Assembly (NCBI GenBank): GCA_021432635.1
Contig: MU270022.1
Coordinates: 1,457,272 to 1,521,271, forward strand
Reading direction: 5' to 3'
DNA: 64,000 nt
Source: Thozetella sp. PMI_491
Lineage: Eukaryota > Ascomycota > Sordariomycetes > Chaetosphaeriales > Chaetosphaeriaceae
The notes below the pieces were generated by a model. It saw only the letters and a program-made list of their open reading frames with translations, had not been told where the DNA came from and searched no databases. How positions within the stretch are numbered: the stretch's first letter is position 1; each line of letters opens with the position of its first letter. This document shows positions 44,567-55,377 of the stretch, one piece after another. A program made the translations under genes and the position numbers.

Positions 44567-45609
44567 TCAGGCAAATTGCCAAATATTCCTTGGCTTAGCA
44601 TATCCCTTGATACCCAAGGCATTGCTGATGGCAGTACTATTTGCTAACAATCCTGCGCATGTATTAATGGTTAGTTTTCGGTGGTACAAGAGGCTGGAGA
44701 GAGGGGGACAACTGACCAGTATAGTTAGCGGTATGTCTGGTCTGCTTGTATGCCCATTCCAGGTAGCCGCAATATCGTCCACTTAGATGAAGTCATAGCC
44801 TAGGACAAAAATGCCACAGTGTCAGTCTGTGTACGCAATAAAATGTATCCTCCGAGGCGCATCCACACCTACCCTTGAAATAAGTGTCCATGAACATGCT
44901 GCGAACGCATTGATCAGCATCTACGCCGCCGATGAAGATAGTCGTAATCTCGTTCTCCTGGAGCCACATCCCGAACGGCGTCTGGGCGCCCCAAAGCCCA
45001 CTTAAGCGGTTCTTGTTGAACTGCAGATCCGTCCCTGCCGCGACTCCGTCCTGCACGACTTTTTTCAGGGGTCCGTATGGCTCGAAATTCCAGGAGCCAG
45101 CCATCAGCTCGCCGCCCGCCTCGACGGTCTGGTTACCCTCCTCAACCATCCCCCTGTCAGAAACAATCGACTGGTCTGCATTCACAGTGCTATAGAAGCC
45201 AAGTTTCGCCGAGGGTGACAATGTTAAGAGATCGAAGTTGTTCAAACCCCAGTTAACCCACGCGACCTTGATGCCATGCTTGCGGAACGACCGAACCAGC
45301 TCGGTTGTCGAGATGACAGACGTGCCGTCATCAGAGCTTGTAGGCACGATCGCCGGATGCAAAAATAAATTTTGCATGTATAAAGAGGAGAGGCTATCAC
45401 AACTCGCGCGAAGCTAGAGATAAGAGACCAATGCAATACCGTGATCCCCTCTTCTTTGTTCTTGACGCTCCGCGGGTATACACCATACCCTTACACACAC
45501 AGCAACAGCGCGCTATGATAGTCGGTGCAGAGTTTACTTCCAGAGGTGCAGCCACTTCAATCACAGAGGGCCCTACTCGGGACCAGCTTCGCTTGGGTAC
45601 AACATCCAT
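44567..45609 (-). pseudogene. Isochorismatase-family cysteine hydrolase, decayed
   Basis: Recognisable blocks: an N-terminal WSRVGPSVIEV exon (45609-45500), MQNLFLHP (45377), KVAWVNWGLNN, FNKNRLSGLWG with the catalytic Lys, IFIGGVDADQCVRSMFMDTYFKG with the catalytic Cys, and, after a normal intron, GYDFI-VDDIAAT and a last exon with LLANSTAI. Two defects are visible. The catalytic Asp expected in DMQN reads Tyr in every join tried, and a TAA at 44783-44785 sits inside the GYDF(V)xVDDIAAT block where no intron fits. The protein would therefore lose its last part. Members hydrolyse amide or vinyl-ether bonds (N-carbamoylsarcosine, nicotinamide, ureidoacrylate). Confidence 0.75.
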
Positions 45610-45621
45610 CAAGGTAGACAA

Positions 45622-46771
45622 GTGCCACGCGATAGTAACGACGCGTCAGCTGTACCACAATACCCAGGAGCTAATAGAGATGGCACACGGCCAAAAATTA
45701 ACCAGTTGACTTCAAAGTTGTGCGACAGGCTGGCATGGAGCACAAGAGAATGGCTGTCGTTGAGGCCTGCTACCTAGAGCCTCCACCAACCTCCACGCCT
45801 ACCGACAGTAGCACTCTTTATTCGGGCATCCCCGCCAAGATGCTGTTCGCAAGACCCCTTCTTCTCGGACTATTTCAAATTTCTGATTCAAAGAAAAATG
45901 CCAACAATCAATGGATATACGCTTGTCCAAAGGTTTTGTGTTCGTATTCAGCGAGACCATGCAGCCTGGGCTGGAACTCTATAATCAACCAACACGACCA
46001 CGCAACCTTCATCAAAGGGAATGTATTAGTAGGGGACGCTGCTAACTCTGGGGTTGCAGTATTCCTGCATCTCCAGTGATTACAAAAAGCACCAGCTATT
46101 CTGTTTTTGCATGCCTAACTTGATCGAAAGAGTGGCGGGGGGGCAGGACTGACGCACTGCTGATTGTTAGTGGTGCGACGATAATCTTCGAATTCCTAAG
46201 ACATCACGAGGCCCGATGCTTTGACTGAAGCTTAAATACCATAAACAAAAGGCTCTCAGCTTACCTATGAATGGATAGAACCTCACCTCGTAGCAGTGAA
46301 ACCTGGTGAGCTTATACATGGATCGATGGTCCAATTCCACTTTGTAAGAGTGATACATCATATTGACATCCGTATTCGCGGTATATCACCAAGCCCTCAA
46401 GAGAAGAATAGTTTTACTTAACACAAAGTGCATGTACTGCAGTATTGTTTGACGTTTGCTTTGTTTCGGGTGACTGTCTCGCTTCGTGAAGCTCTGACGC
46501 GGCCAAACCCCAACACAGTACCGTAGAAATTGAGTGACAATCCTTCGTACCCCGTATATCTCTGGAAAGATTCGCATCATGACCAGCCGCTTCTCTTGGA
46601 ACTGACTGCAGGGTGAGTCGCGTAAACAATACCGCCGTTGGTAGATAAGTAGTCGCATGGCTAAGGCTATCCCTCGGCCAGTTCATTCTTAAGCATCAGC
46701 GTGGGCTATTTTACACGTCTTGATTTTTTTTTTCCCTCTGGTCAGCTATTGCCACATACAAGAGCTAAAAC
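45622..46771. other. Intergenic with one possible relic
   Basis: Upstream of the isochorismatase relic (minus) and the GMC gene (plus). Apart from the possible flavoprotein relic near 45960-46079, nothing was recognised. Confidence 0.4.
45960..46079 (+). pseudogene. Possible relic of an FAD-dependent monooxygenase
   Basis: A short open stretch reads DHATFIKGNVLVGDAAN and ends soon after. It resembles the GxVxLxGDAAHA second FAD-binding motif of salicylate-hydroxylase-like enzymes, with the usual His replaced by Asn and no further homology. The call rests on one motif only. Confidence 0.3.
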
Positions 46772-48852
46772 ATGCATCCGATATCGATTCGTTCCTTAAC
46801 TCGGCTCATCGTGCTAGCTCTAGCCGTGTAAGTAATTTACATTTACAACACTCCTGTTCCCAGTCCTGTTGGCTCTCTGAAGTCAGAATACTAGTAATAA
46901 AAAGCGTTTTCATGTTGACTTACGTACTACCTCGTAGCCACGCAACTCCAGAACAAGGCGAGACAGCGGGCAATGCCACCGTTTACGATTATATTGTTGT
47001 TGGATCCGGGCCAGGAGGCGGTCCACTTGCGGCACGATTAGCTATCGCAGGCAAAAAGGTGCTCCTCCTCGAGGCAGGTGGCGATGAAGGTAATTCGGTC
47101 GAATACAAGGTTCCTGCACTGAATCTACTGTCTACCGAATATGAACCCACGCGGTGGAGCTACTATGTCAACCAATATAGCGATCTCGGCCAGCAGAAGC
47201 GGAACTCAAAGATGACATATCGCACAGCCTCTGGCGAGCTCTACATAGGTCAAGATCCTCCTGGGGCGGCGACCCCGTTGGGGATCCTCTATCCGAGGGC
47301 GGGTACGCTAGGCGGGTGCTCCTCTCATAATGCGATGGTTGCCATCTATCCCCACAGGAGCGACTGGTCCTATATCCAGAATCTGACTGGGGATGACTCG
47401 TGGGCACCAGATAAGATGCGCAAGTACTTTGAGCGCCTGGAGAAATGCGACTACGAATCCCTCCACACTGCCGGTCACGGCTCCACAGGTTGGCTCGCGA
47501 CGACCGTGACGAGCCTCACCTTACTGTTTCCTGATATCCGGCTGTCCGCAATCGTGGGATCAGTCGCCTCTATCTTGGGCAAGAACTGCACCGACTACAT
47601 TGTCCAGAATATAAAAGATATTAAAAAGTTCGTCATGCGGGACGCTAATGCCGACACGCCCGATCGAGATAGCACGGAGGGCCTGTACCGGGTACCGCTC
47701 AGTGTGAACAACGGCGTCCGCTCTGGACCCCGGGAGTTCGTGCTCTCGACGGCCAATGCCGTGTTAGAAAATGGTGCCCGGAAGTACCACCTCGACATCC
47801 AGCTCAACACTTTGGTCACCAAGGTCCGCTTTGACACATCAGGACCGACGCCAAGAGCCATCGGAGTGGACTATCTGAAGGGTCAGAGCCTCTATCGCGC
47901 TGACCCACGGGCCCGGCCGTGGGCTGACAACTCTACAGCTTTGTCAGGCTGTGCGGATGCGAGCGAAGAGGTAATCCTCTCTGCCGGCGCCTTCAACACA
48001 CCACAACTTCTCAAGCTCTCTGGAGTGGGACCTGCAGCGGAGCTCAAGTCTCATGGAATCTCTGTCGTCGTCGACCTCCCTGGCGTGGGACAGAATCTCC
48101 AGGACCGTTATGAGATATCAGTCATTACTACTACGCCGAATATTACAAGTCCTTGTACCTTCCTCTTGACGGAAAACGACACTTGCCTTGAGCAATGGGA
48201 GAGGGGCACTGGCAACAACAATAGGGGTATCTATGTCAACAACGGCATCACTCTCGGCCTCGTCAAGAAGTCGTCGCAGGCGGGGCAATGCGAAGATCCA
48301 GATCTGATTCTCACGAACGCTCCTATCAAATTTACAGGGTACTACCCCGGGTACGCCCGCAATGCAACGCTGGATGCTGAACACTCCTCATGGATCACGC
48401 TGAAGGCGCACGCCCGAAACGACGCAGGGACGGTGACATTGGCATCGGCAGATCCGAGAGATATGCCTGTCATCAACTTCAACTCATTCGCCGTCGGAGG
48501 CGACCAAGATTTGCAGGCCATGGTGGAGGGTATGAAGCTGAGTAGGCAGATTGCTGAGAGAGCGAATGTCGCCGGCGGCTTCACCGAGGTCTGGCCTGGC
48601 TCGGCGGTGCACTCCGACGCGGATCTCGCACAGTGGGTTCGGAACGAAGCCTGGGGTCACCATGCCAGCTGCACTTGCCCGATAGGGCGGGACGAAGACC
48701 CTATGGCTGTCCTGGACTCCCAGTTCCGCGTCCGCAAGACTCAGGGCTTAAGGGTTGTGGATGCTTCAGTCTTCCCCAAGATCCCAGGTTTCTACATCGT
48801 AGTGCCGATCTACATGATCAGCGAGAAAGCCGCCGATGCCATACTTTATTAG
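46772..48852 (+). CDS. Secreted GMC oxidoreductase (choline/glucose dehydrogenase-like flavoprotein)
   Basis: Two exons, 46772-46827 and 46938-48852, with a 110-nt intron; 656 residues. The short first exon encodes a signal peptide (residues 1-21, leucine/valine-rich, ending AVHA), found by looking for a start upstream of the FAD motif. GMC hallmarks: GSGPGGG at 41-47, LLLEAGGDEG, signature 1 GGCSSHNAMVAIYPHRSDW, signature 2 GAFNTPQLLKLSGVGP, and the C-terminal active-site region WGHHASCTCPIG followed by IPGFYIVVPIYMISEKAAD. Several N-glycosylation sites fit secretion. Such enzymes oxidise alcohols or sugars and pass electrons to O2 or quinones. The substrate is unknown. Confidence 0.9.
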
Positions 48853-49154
48853 TAGACCAGCGCAGCGGAAGAAGCGTCGCTGGACACTATTTTATCGGTC
48901 GACGATATATCCATTTGTCATGCCTCACGGGGTTGGATTCGTTTGTATCTCGGAGCTAATCACCAACGCCGTGTAACCCATTTGTTCAGTTATTAGTTTC
49001 TACTCATTATCCTATTTCCACATCCCTTTTATAGCCAATGCCCTTATCTGTCCGATAGTCAACTAGATGTACGCCCCAGCTGCCATAACCAGCCTCTTCT
49101 AAGTCATGGTTCTCTTGTCCCGGAGCGCCAAATGTTGATATGCGGAAATGCATC
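48853..49154. other. Convergent gap between GMC and NCS1 genes
   Basis: 302 bp holding the 3' ends of both genes. Nothing else was recognised. Confidence 0.4.
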
Positions 49155-51126
49155 TCAAACCACCACGTCGGAGACATCCTTTGAGTCTGCAATCCCGTCT
49201 TCGGAATCCACGCTATACGGAACGAGCGTCTGCCTCGGGGGGCTGATGGCGTTGAAGGCGAGGTAGACCCCGGCAGCCATAAAGCTGGATGTGAGCCAGG
49301 ATGCCTTGTCTGCATGCAAGTCAGCGGAATGCCACCGTCACGGCAGGGCGAGAGGTTTTAGTATACAAAAGTAGGCATAGTTTCCAATCGCAATGCTAGA
49401 GTCAATAGCATTGATCAGCCCAGGGAGGTTGACGGGAACTACAACGAGCAGGGTAGCCAAAGCGCGCCAGTTAACTCCATATTGGTATCGATAAATGCCA
49501 TCATTCTGGTAGAGCATCGGTACATGCAGGCACGTTCGACGGACAAGCCAGTAGTCGACAATCTACCTCCTCAGATTAGCACTTCGTCGAGACGAGGCTC
49601 TTGGGCTCGAACCAACCATGATAGCCACGACTGGAGCCAGCACAATGATGTAGCCGCTTAGGAATGTCGTCAAGCTCTTTGCGCTGGCCTGGATCTTCCA
49701 AGGACACGTAGCCCACCCGCCTAGGAAAGCTGTGAGCACAGCTCCGCGACGAATATTGAGCCAGCGGGGCGCGAGGAAAGCAAAGTCGTTGCTTGTTGCG
49801 ATGGCGTTGGTCGAGATGTTCGTCCCAAGAGTGGCAAGGCCGAAGGCAAAGGCACAGAAGAAGGCGGCCGCTCGGTTCGTCCACAGGCCAATTATGGAGG
49901 TAGGATCCCAGTAAAGAGTGCCGTAGATGGCTTGGCCGGCCGACGCGATAACGATCCCAATGAAGGAGAAGAGCCAGTAGACCACAGGAATGAATACAAA
50001 CTGCCAATATGCTACTGAAGGTTTGCTGCCATATCGAGTGAGATCAGACTACGCAAGTTAAGCTGTTAGACGTCGATCGGCTAAGTTCCTGCAGCAGACA
50101 GCCCAGACTTACAATATTCAGCGCTAGCGTCGTCTTGCCGCTGATGGCGACGTTGATTCCCATGAGATACGCCCAGCTCTTTGCGCTTCCTGTTGCTGTA
50201 GCCGTCTGCGCGAACACGGGGCCTGCACCGCCTGTGCCAACGGCCCAGCCAAGCATCGCGAACGCGGCCACGATTGCGGCGATGGACTTCACGAAGAAGA
50301 GCCAACGCATCTTCTGTGGGTGGATGAGAAGAAGGGGAAACTGGACTAAGGGAGGTATCAGTGAGCGGCAGACGTGCGCCTGGACAGGCCGTGTCACTCA
50401 CAGATCCAGAAGACAAAGTAGGCAATCATTTTATTGCTAGCGACGCCTGCAGATGCCGGGATGGCGTTGGGGTACGTGCGCAGGCTCGGCCAGATGGCCT
50501 CTAGCATGATGAGCATGCAGGATGCGCCGATGTAGGTGTTGATGCTACTCCAGTGGTTAGTATGATCTATGTCGAGCTGTGGAGCGTCTGCGCCGGCTAC
50601 GAACCCGAAGTAGATCAGACCCAAGGCCAGCCGGGAGACGACTGCAAAGTATGAAAAATAGAATCCCATGGAAGCACGAGATGCAATGGAGAAAGGGACG
50701 AAATGTCGTGAGCCGATGGCACCGTTCAGGGCGACGGCTGCTGCGATAATAATGTTTCCAATTGCGCTGAGGTAAACATTCAGCAATGTGCCAGCGAGCT
50801 GGGCAGGCTTAGGGGGATGTGGTGATCGACTGACATAGCGACGGACGCTTCTCTCCAGCTCAGCCCTAGACTCACGATAGAGCCAGCTTGTTGCATCGTT
50901 CCGACGTTACCACCGTCGGCAAGCCACAGCCACATATAGTCGACCCTGTGGGAGTCAGCAATGCTTGCATAAGGCTGAGGGCGACCCACGCTCTCCATGT
51001 CCTCTTTTCCTGAGGTACCACGTCGACATCCTCATTGGACCATCCTCCACGAGTAGCGAAAGATGCTCGAGGTGTCTCGAGTGTCCAGTAGTCGGCGGTC
51101 CAGTATTTCTTTACTTTGCTATTCAT
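49155..51126 (-). CDS. NCS1 family permease (Fur-type uracil/allantoin/purine-related)
   Basis: Seven exons: 51126-50990, 50945-50835, 50766-50402, 50345-50113, 50048-49617, 49562-49367 and 49309-49155; about 542 residues. The introns are 44, 68, 56, 64, 54 and 57 nt and all keep frame. Joined, the protein has about 12 helices and clear NCS1 motifs: WLADGGNVGTMQQAGSIVSLGLSW, ALNGAIGSR, ALNISDLTRYGSKP (made by a splice), GTNISTNAIATSNDF, PRWLNIRRG, CPWKI and VDYWLVRR. The 44-nt first intron and the GTTGGT donor of intron 5 are the least certain joins. Family members import nucleobases, allantoin, uridine or thiamine with H+ or Na+. It is divergent from the pfkB gene. Confidence 0.88.
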
Positions 51127-51760
51127 TTTGTTCCCGGCGAGTTGCAATTCGTAGTTGAGGTAACGTTGATGCGAATATTACTTCCCGCTCGATGCCACTT
51201 TGGTCAAAGACTACCTAGGTACCTTACGGTGGCGCAGCCGGGATCCGGACGGGCGGGATATAAAGCAGTTCTGTGAACAGTGGGGCCTTGGTTGTAATAA
51301 GGGAAAATAGTATGCCCCCCAGGAAGATAACAGACAGAATATTCTTTTTTTTCCCCGGCTCTCTTCCTGCTCCCATCTTCTGGGTATCTCTGGAGCCTAT
51401 CACCTTGTACGACCGATATCGGAAGGGATGCCGATTGGGGGCCCCGGCTTCGACCACTAAACCGGCAAGAAACCATGCGGATCCCAGGTTCGTATCTCCC
51501 CCACCGAACAGCCCTAAGGAGTAGAGTCTTCCCTTAGTCCATTGACCAGTGTATTTCTAGCGCGAAAACTGCCTTGACTACTCCACTTTCTATATCAACT
51601 AGCACCGGAGGTGGCTCTCTCATCAGGCCCCTGATCCGCTGATAAGGAACTACCTAATCCAAAAGGAAAAAAAATCGCATTTCGGCACACGATTGTGCGC
51701 ATCGACTAAACACCCGCACTAGGTATTCGTAAAAGTTCTGCTTACTCGCTTCACTTCGCC
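51127..51760. promoter_or_regulatory. Divergent promoter between NCS1 permease and pfkB genes
   Basis: 634 bp shared by two outward-facing genes. Two HGATAR sites for GATA-type nitrogen regulators (51325-51330 and 51640-51645) are present, which is no more than chance predicts. A CCTAGGTACC-like palindrome occurs near 51212. Confidence 0.5.
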
Positions 51761-52869
51761 ATGAGCTCATCCAAATCGGAGCGGCCTATGCCGTCGTTCG
51801 TCTCCCTCGGCATGGTAGTCCTGGATGAACTACGGTTTCCCAACGCCCCGACTCTACACGACGTGGTGGGCGGGTCTGGGGCCTACAGCGTACTGGGCGC
51901 TCGGCTCGCAGCTGGGAAGGCAGCCTGCAGAGCAGTAGGCTGCTTTGTAGCAGCCGGCCACGACTTTCCCGAGTCGGTCCTCAACGTCTTGAACAGCTGG
52001 GGTGTTCATCTCTGTGTGCATCGAGATGCTACTCGGCCCTCGACAAGAGGCTTGCTGGAGTACGAGGACAGTGTATTTGGCAGTAAGTGGCGAGCCAGAA
52101 ATGGCGAGTAACAAGGAGCAGTGGTGCTGAGCTGTCGATAGGAAAGACATTTCGGTATACTACCGAACCCCTACAGCCGTCACCTCGGGACATGCCGGCC
52201 GCCCTGCTCGGCTCGGCGGCATTCCATCTGCTTGGCCGCCCGGAGCAGATCGAGGACCAGATTGACAGCCTCATGCAGCTACGAAGGGAGAGCGGGGACA
52301 CTGATCGCCCTCTCCTCGTCTGGGAGCCTTTACCGCTCCTCTGCAAGCCGCACATGAAGGACCAACACCTAACGGCCTGCGGGCTGGTGGACGTGTTCTC
52401 TCCAAACCACCTCGAACTAGCGGGCTTCTTCCAAGACACATCCCTCCCGTCCGGGGAGAGGACTATAGAGCTCAGGGCCATCGAGACATACGCACGCGCT
52501 TTCCTGGACGCAGGAATCGGTTCTCAGAAGGCGGGATCAATTGTTGTTCGTGCGGGCGAGCACGGGTGCCTCGTGGCATCCTCTGATGGGCGTCGCGAAT
52601 GGCTGCCCCCCTTTTACGATACGGATGAAAATATTGTAGACGCCACGGGAGCCGGCAACACATTTCTTGGGGCTCTGGCGTTCGCGATGACGCACTCTGG
52701 CAGCGACGTCTTCGCAGCTGCTAGGCTGGCTAGCACGGTGACGAGCTTCGCCTTGGAGCAGATTGGCCTCCCGAAGCTGGCGGGCGGCGGGCAGTGCGAA
52801 GAGCTGTGGAACGGGGTTGACGTGGCAGCTCGCATTTCAGAGTACACCCGGAAGCTGCAGCAAGGCTGA
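51761..52869 (+). CDS. pfkB/ribokinase-fold protein, Mak32-like
   Basis: Two exons, 51761-52082 and 52142-52869, with a 59-nt intron; 349 residues. The N terminus (FVSLGMVVLDELRF and VGGSGAYSVLGARLAAG) is the pfkB sugar-pocket start, and FSPNHLELAGFF and VVRAGEHGC follow. Signature 2 reads DATGAGNTF (274-282), so the catalytic Asp of true ribokinases is Asn280. The same change is typical of Mak32-type fungal proteins, so it is a subfamily trait rather than damage. Kinase activity is therefore doubtful. Divergence from the NCS1 permease hints at a nucleoside or related substrate, but that is inference. Confidence 0.85.
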
Positions 52870-53221
52870 AGGGCGCGGGGAACGGCACCGTGTTGATTTT
52901 GGCATAGCTGGCGAGGAACCCCCTACAGCCGTCTGGTCTCGTCGCGCGAGCTGCCAGGCAACATGCCTCCTCGTATCCCCTGCTTCTCTCTCAGGGCCGC
53001 ATGATACAGATTAGGTGGGCAGCCTGTCGCCGCCAGTCCCACGTGATCGCGATGCACAACTGAATGTCACCTGCCCCGGCTTGATTGGCCGCCACACCCC
53101 TCTAGAGCCTCGTTGGGATACATAATGGCCATCGGGAGGGGTTTGCGCTTCCTGTCGACCTCTTCTCATCCTGGCTCCGCATCATGATTGTCCGCCCGAG
53201 CAGTATGTGTGGCGCGTAGCA
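52870..53221. other. Gap before the PARP gene
   Basis: About 350 bp, GC-rich, with no recognised gene. It may include the PARP promoter and an undetected 5' exon. Confidence 0.4.
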
Positions 53222-55377
53222 ATGGACACCTTGTGGCCTCCCGACCCGCCGGGGACGATAAGCCCAGCAAAGCTCCTGGCAGGCTTCGGGTCAACTTTGG
53301 CCGTCGGTTCCGCCGCTGCAGTGCCTGCGCCTGCGGCAGGCCCTGCCGCCCATGTGGATATTCCCCCAGCCACTTGCTCGGCAACAATCCCGCCAGCGCA
53401 GCCTTCGCCGCCGGTAACACCACGCCCGATCCGGTCGCATCTTCCCCGGATCTCCTCCGACTGGGACCCCATGCATGCCCGCGCCATTCTCTCGATCTGG
53501 AGGTGCCCGACGACCCGAAGTGAGTTCGACGCTACCCGCGCTCGGACGAGGCGGTCGGGCGGCTCGAAAGCGCGCCGCACGTCACACCACGGTTACTTTC
53601 GGAACCAGACTGAGGGGCATACTCACATACCGGTGCCTGTGGATCCCGACGCCGACTTTGGTAGTCTCGTTGTAGTGGATAAGGCCACGGCGTCCATTTA
53701 TGATGCTTACCTTCTCAAGGTCGACATCCCGAGGAAGATAAATGGGTTTCTTAGGTACCAAGTACGTTACAATCTCACCCAAGTGCGTGCTATAAAATAC
53801 GCCGTTCAATAGGTTTTGACAATCTGGCCTTCTCAACACAAGATAGTCTTCAGTCCCGATGCACAAACGTATCATCTCTTGATCCGGCAAGGCACCGTAG
53901 GACAGCGCGGTCGCTGCCGACATGATATCAAATCAAGTCAGCTCAGGGTTGTTGTTGCCAAGTTCCGCAAAGAATTCCGCAATCAAACGGGCCTGGCGTG
54001 GAGGCAGCGGTACGACTCCGCCACCAACCACGACGGATACTACACGTTTGTCGAGCTGGACTACCACCAGAACCTTCCACGCGCCATCGAGCCCCCAAAC
54101 TATGCTTCGCTCGATGCCCATGTCAAGGACGAAGTGAGGAGCTTAATGGAGATTGTGCTCTATGGAGGCACCGTTGGAGGGGGTGCGAATTCGATATGCT
54201 CTGGTGCGCTAGCCACCAGGTTCGACTTCAGCGCCCCGTTCGCCCAGCTCAGTTCCTGGACTATCTTCTCGGCGACCAGGACGCTGGACCGCATCTGCAA
54301 GCACCTTAAGTCCGAGCGAACGCTGCACTGGAAGGTGATTCTCGGCGTTTCTTCGCGCTACCGCAGCCAGATTCCCTTCTGCGCCGGGGACGGGCGGCCG
54401 CCCGTCATCTCGAGTTATCCGGCCCTCTTCCTCGAGCTCCGTTTCCTGCACTCACTCTGGCCGCGGCAAGAAACGGCTGACATGCTCGTGGCAGTCCAGA
54501 ATCTCGGGAGATGGCAGGTGAACGCGTACAAGGCGCTCGCGCAGCCACTCTATCAGGCCTATAGTTCCGTGCGCCACGGCTTCCGCCGCCTCACGGATGC
54601 GACTTCAGCCGAGTTCCGAGGAGTCAGCGCATATCTAGAGGGGTCCTGGAGCCCCGTCCACACGCTGAGCATGGAGCTTCAGGACATCTACAGAGTGTTT
54701 ATCAAGTCGAGTCTGCCGAATCCGTACCGCGAGTGGCTCGAGTCCAAGAACGGCTTCGATATCTGTGGCGAGGAGAGGCTTCTGCTGTGGCACGGCACAC
54801 CTCTCAACTCACTCCTGGGTATTCTCGACGTCGGGCTGCAGATCCGTAGGCGCGGCGCCAGCCTGACGGGTGCCATGTTCGGCCACGGCATCTACCTGGC
54901 CGACGTGGCGAGCAAGTCGGCAGGCTACTGCCGCCACCGGCTCTGGGGTGGTGAAGCAGTACTGCTGTTGTGTGAGGCAGACGTGGGGGCGCAGCGGGTG
55001 CGGAGCTCGACGTGCATCCAGAACGGGCACGAGCTCATTGAGAATTCCCTAGGGAGATACCGGAGCATGGAGGGGCTCGGGAGAGTCGGCCCCACGGGCT
55101 GGAAGAGCGCCGAGTGGGAAGCAAGCGGCGTTCCTCGCATGGGTATTTCCGAAGTAATGATGGTACGCCGAATATCTATCTCTTCCTCCTTTCCTCCTGC
55201 TGTGCTTAGCCCTGCGCGACGCTGACCATAGCGACTATATGACAGCCGGACACAAGTGTTCCCTACAGCCCTAAGCCCCTTTACGGCCACCTCGCGCATA
55301 ACGAATACGTTGTTTATGATACATCTCACTTGCTTATCCGCTATTTGGTGCGGCTGAAGATCGAAGGATGGTCTTGA
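53222..55377 (+). CDS. WGR-domain poly(ADP-ribose) polymerase (PARP)
   Basis: Three exons: 53222-53761, 53813-55162 and 55246-55377, with introns of 51 and 83 nt, phase 0; about 673 residues. An Ala/Pro-rich N terminus (to about 130) shows no clear BRCT or zinc finger. The WGR domain (about 145-255) has IYDAYLLKVDIPRKINGFLRYQ before the splice and QGTVGQRG after it. A helical regulatory part follows. The ADP-ribosyltransferase core keeps the full H-Y-E triad: His507 (LLWHGTP), Tyr541 (GHGIYLADVASKSAGYC) and Glu650 (HNEYVVYDT). The last exon, which carries the Glu, lies beyond an apparent stop and was found by motif. It probably acts in nuclear DNA-damage signalling. The N-terminal start is uncertain. 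Confidence 0.87.

Noticed and set aside
51325-51645. Two GATA (HGATAR) sites in the NCS1/pfkB promoter as evidence of nitrogen control
   Set aside because: About two such sites are expected by chance in 634 bp on both strands.
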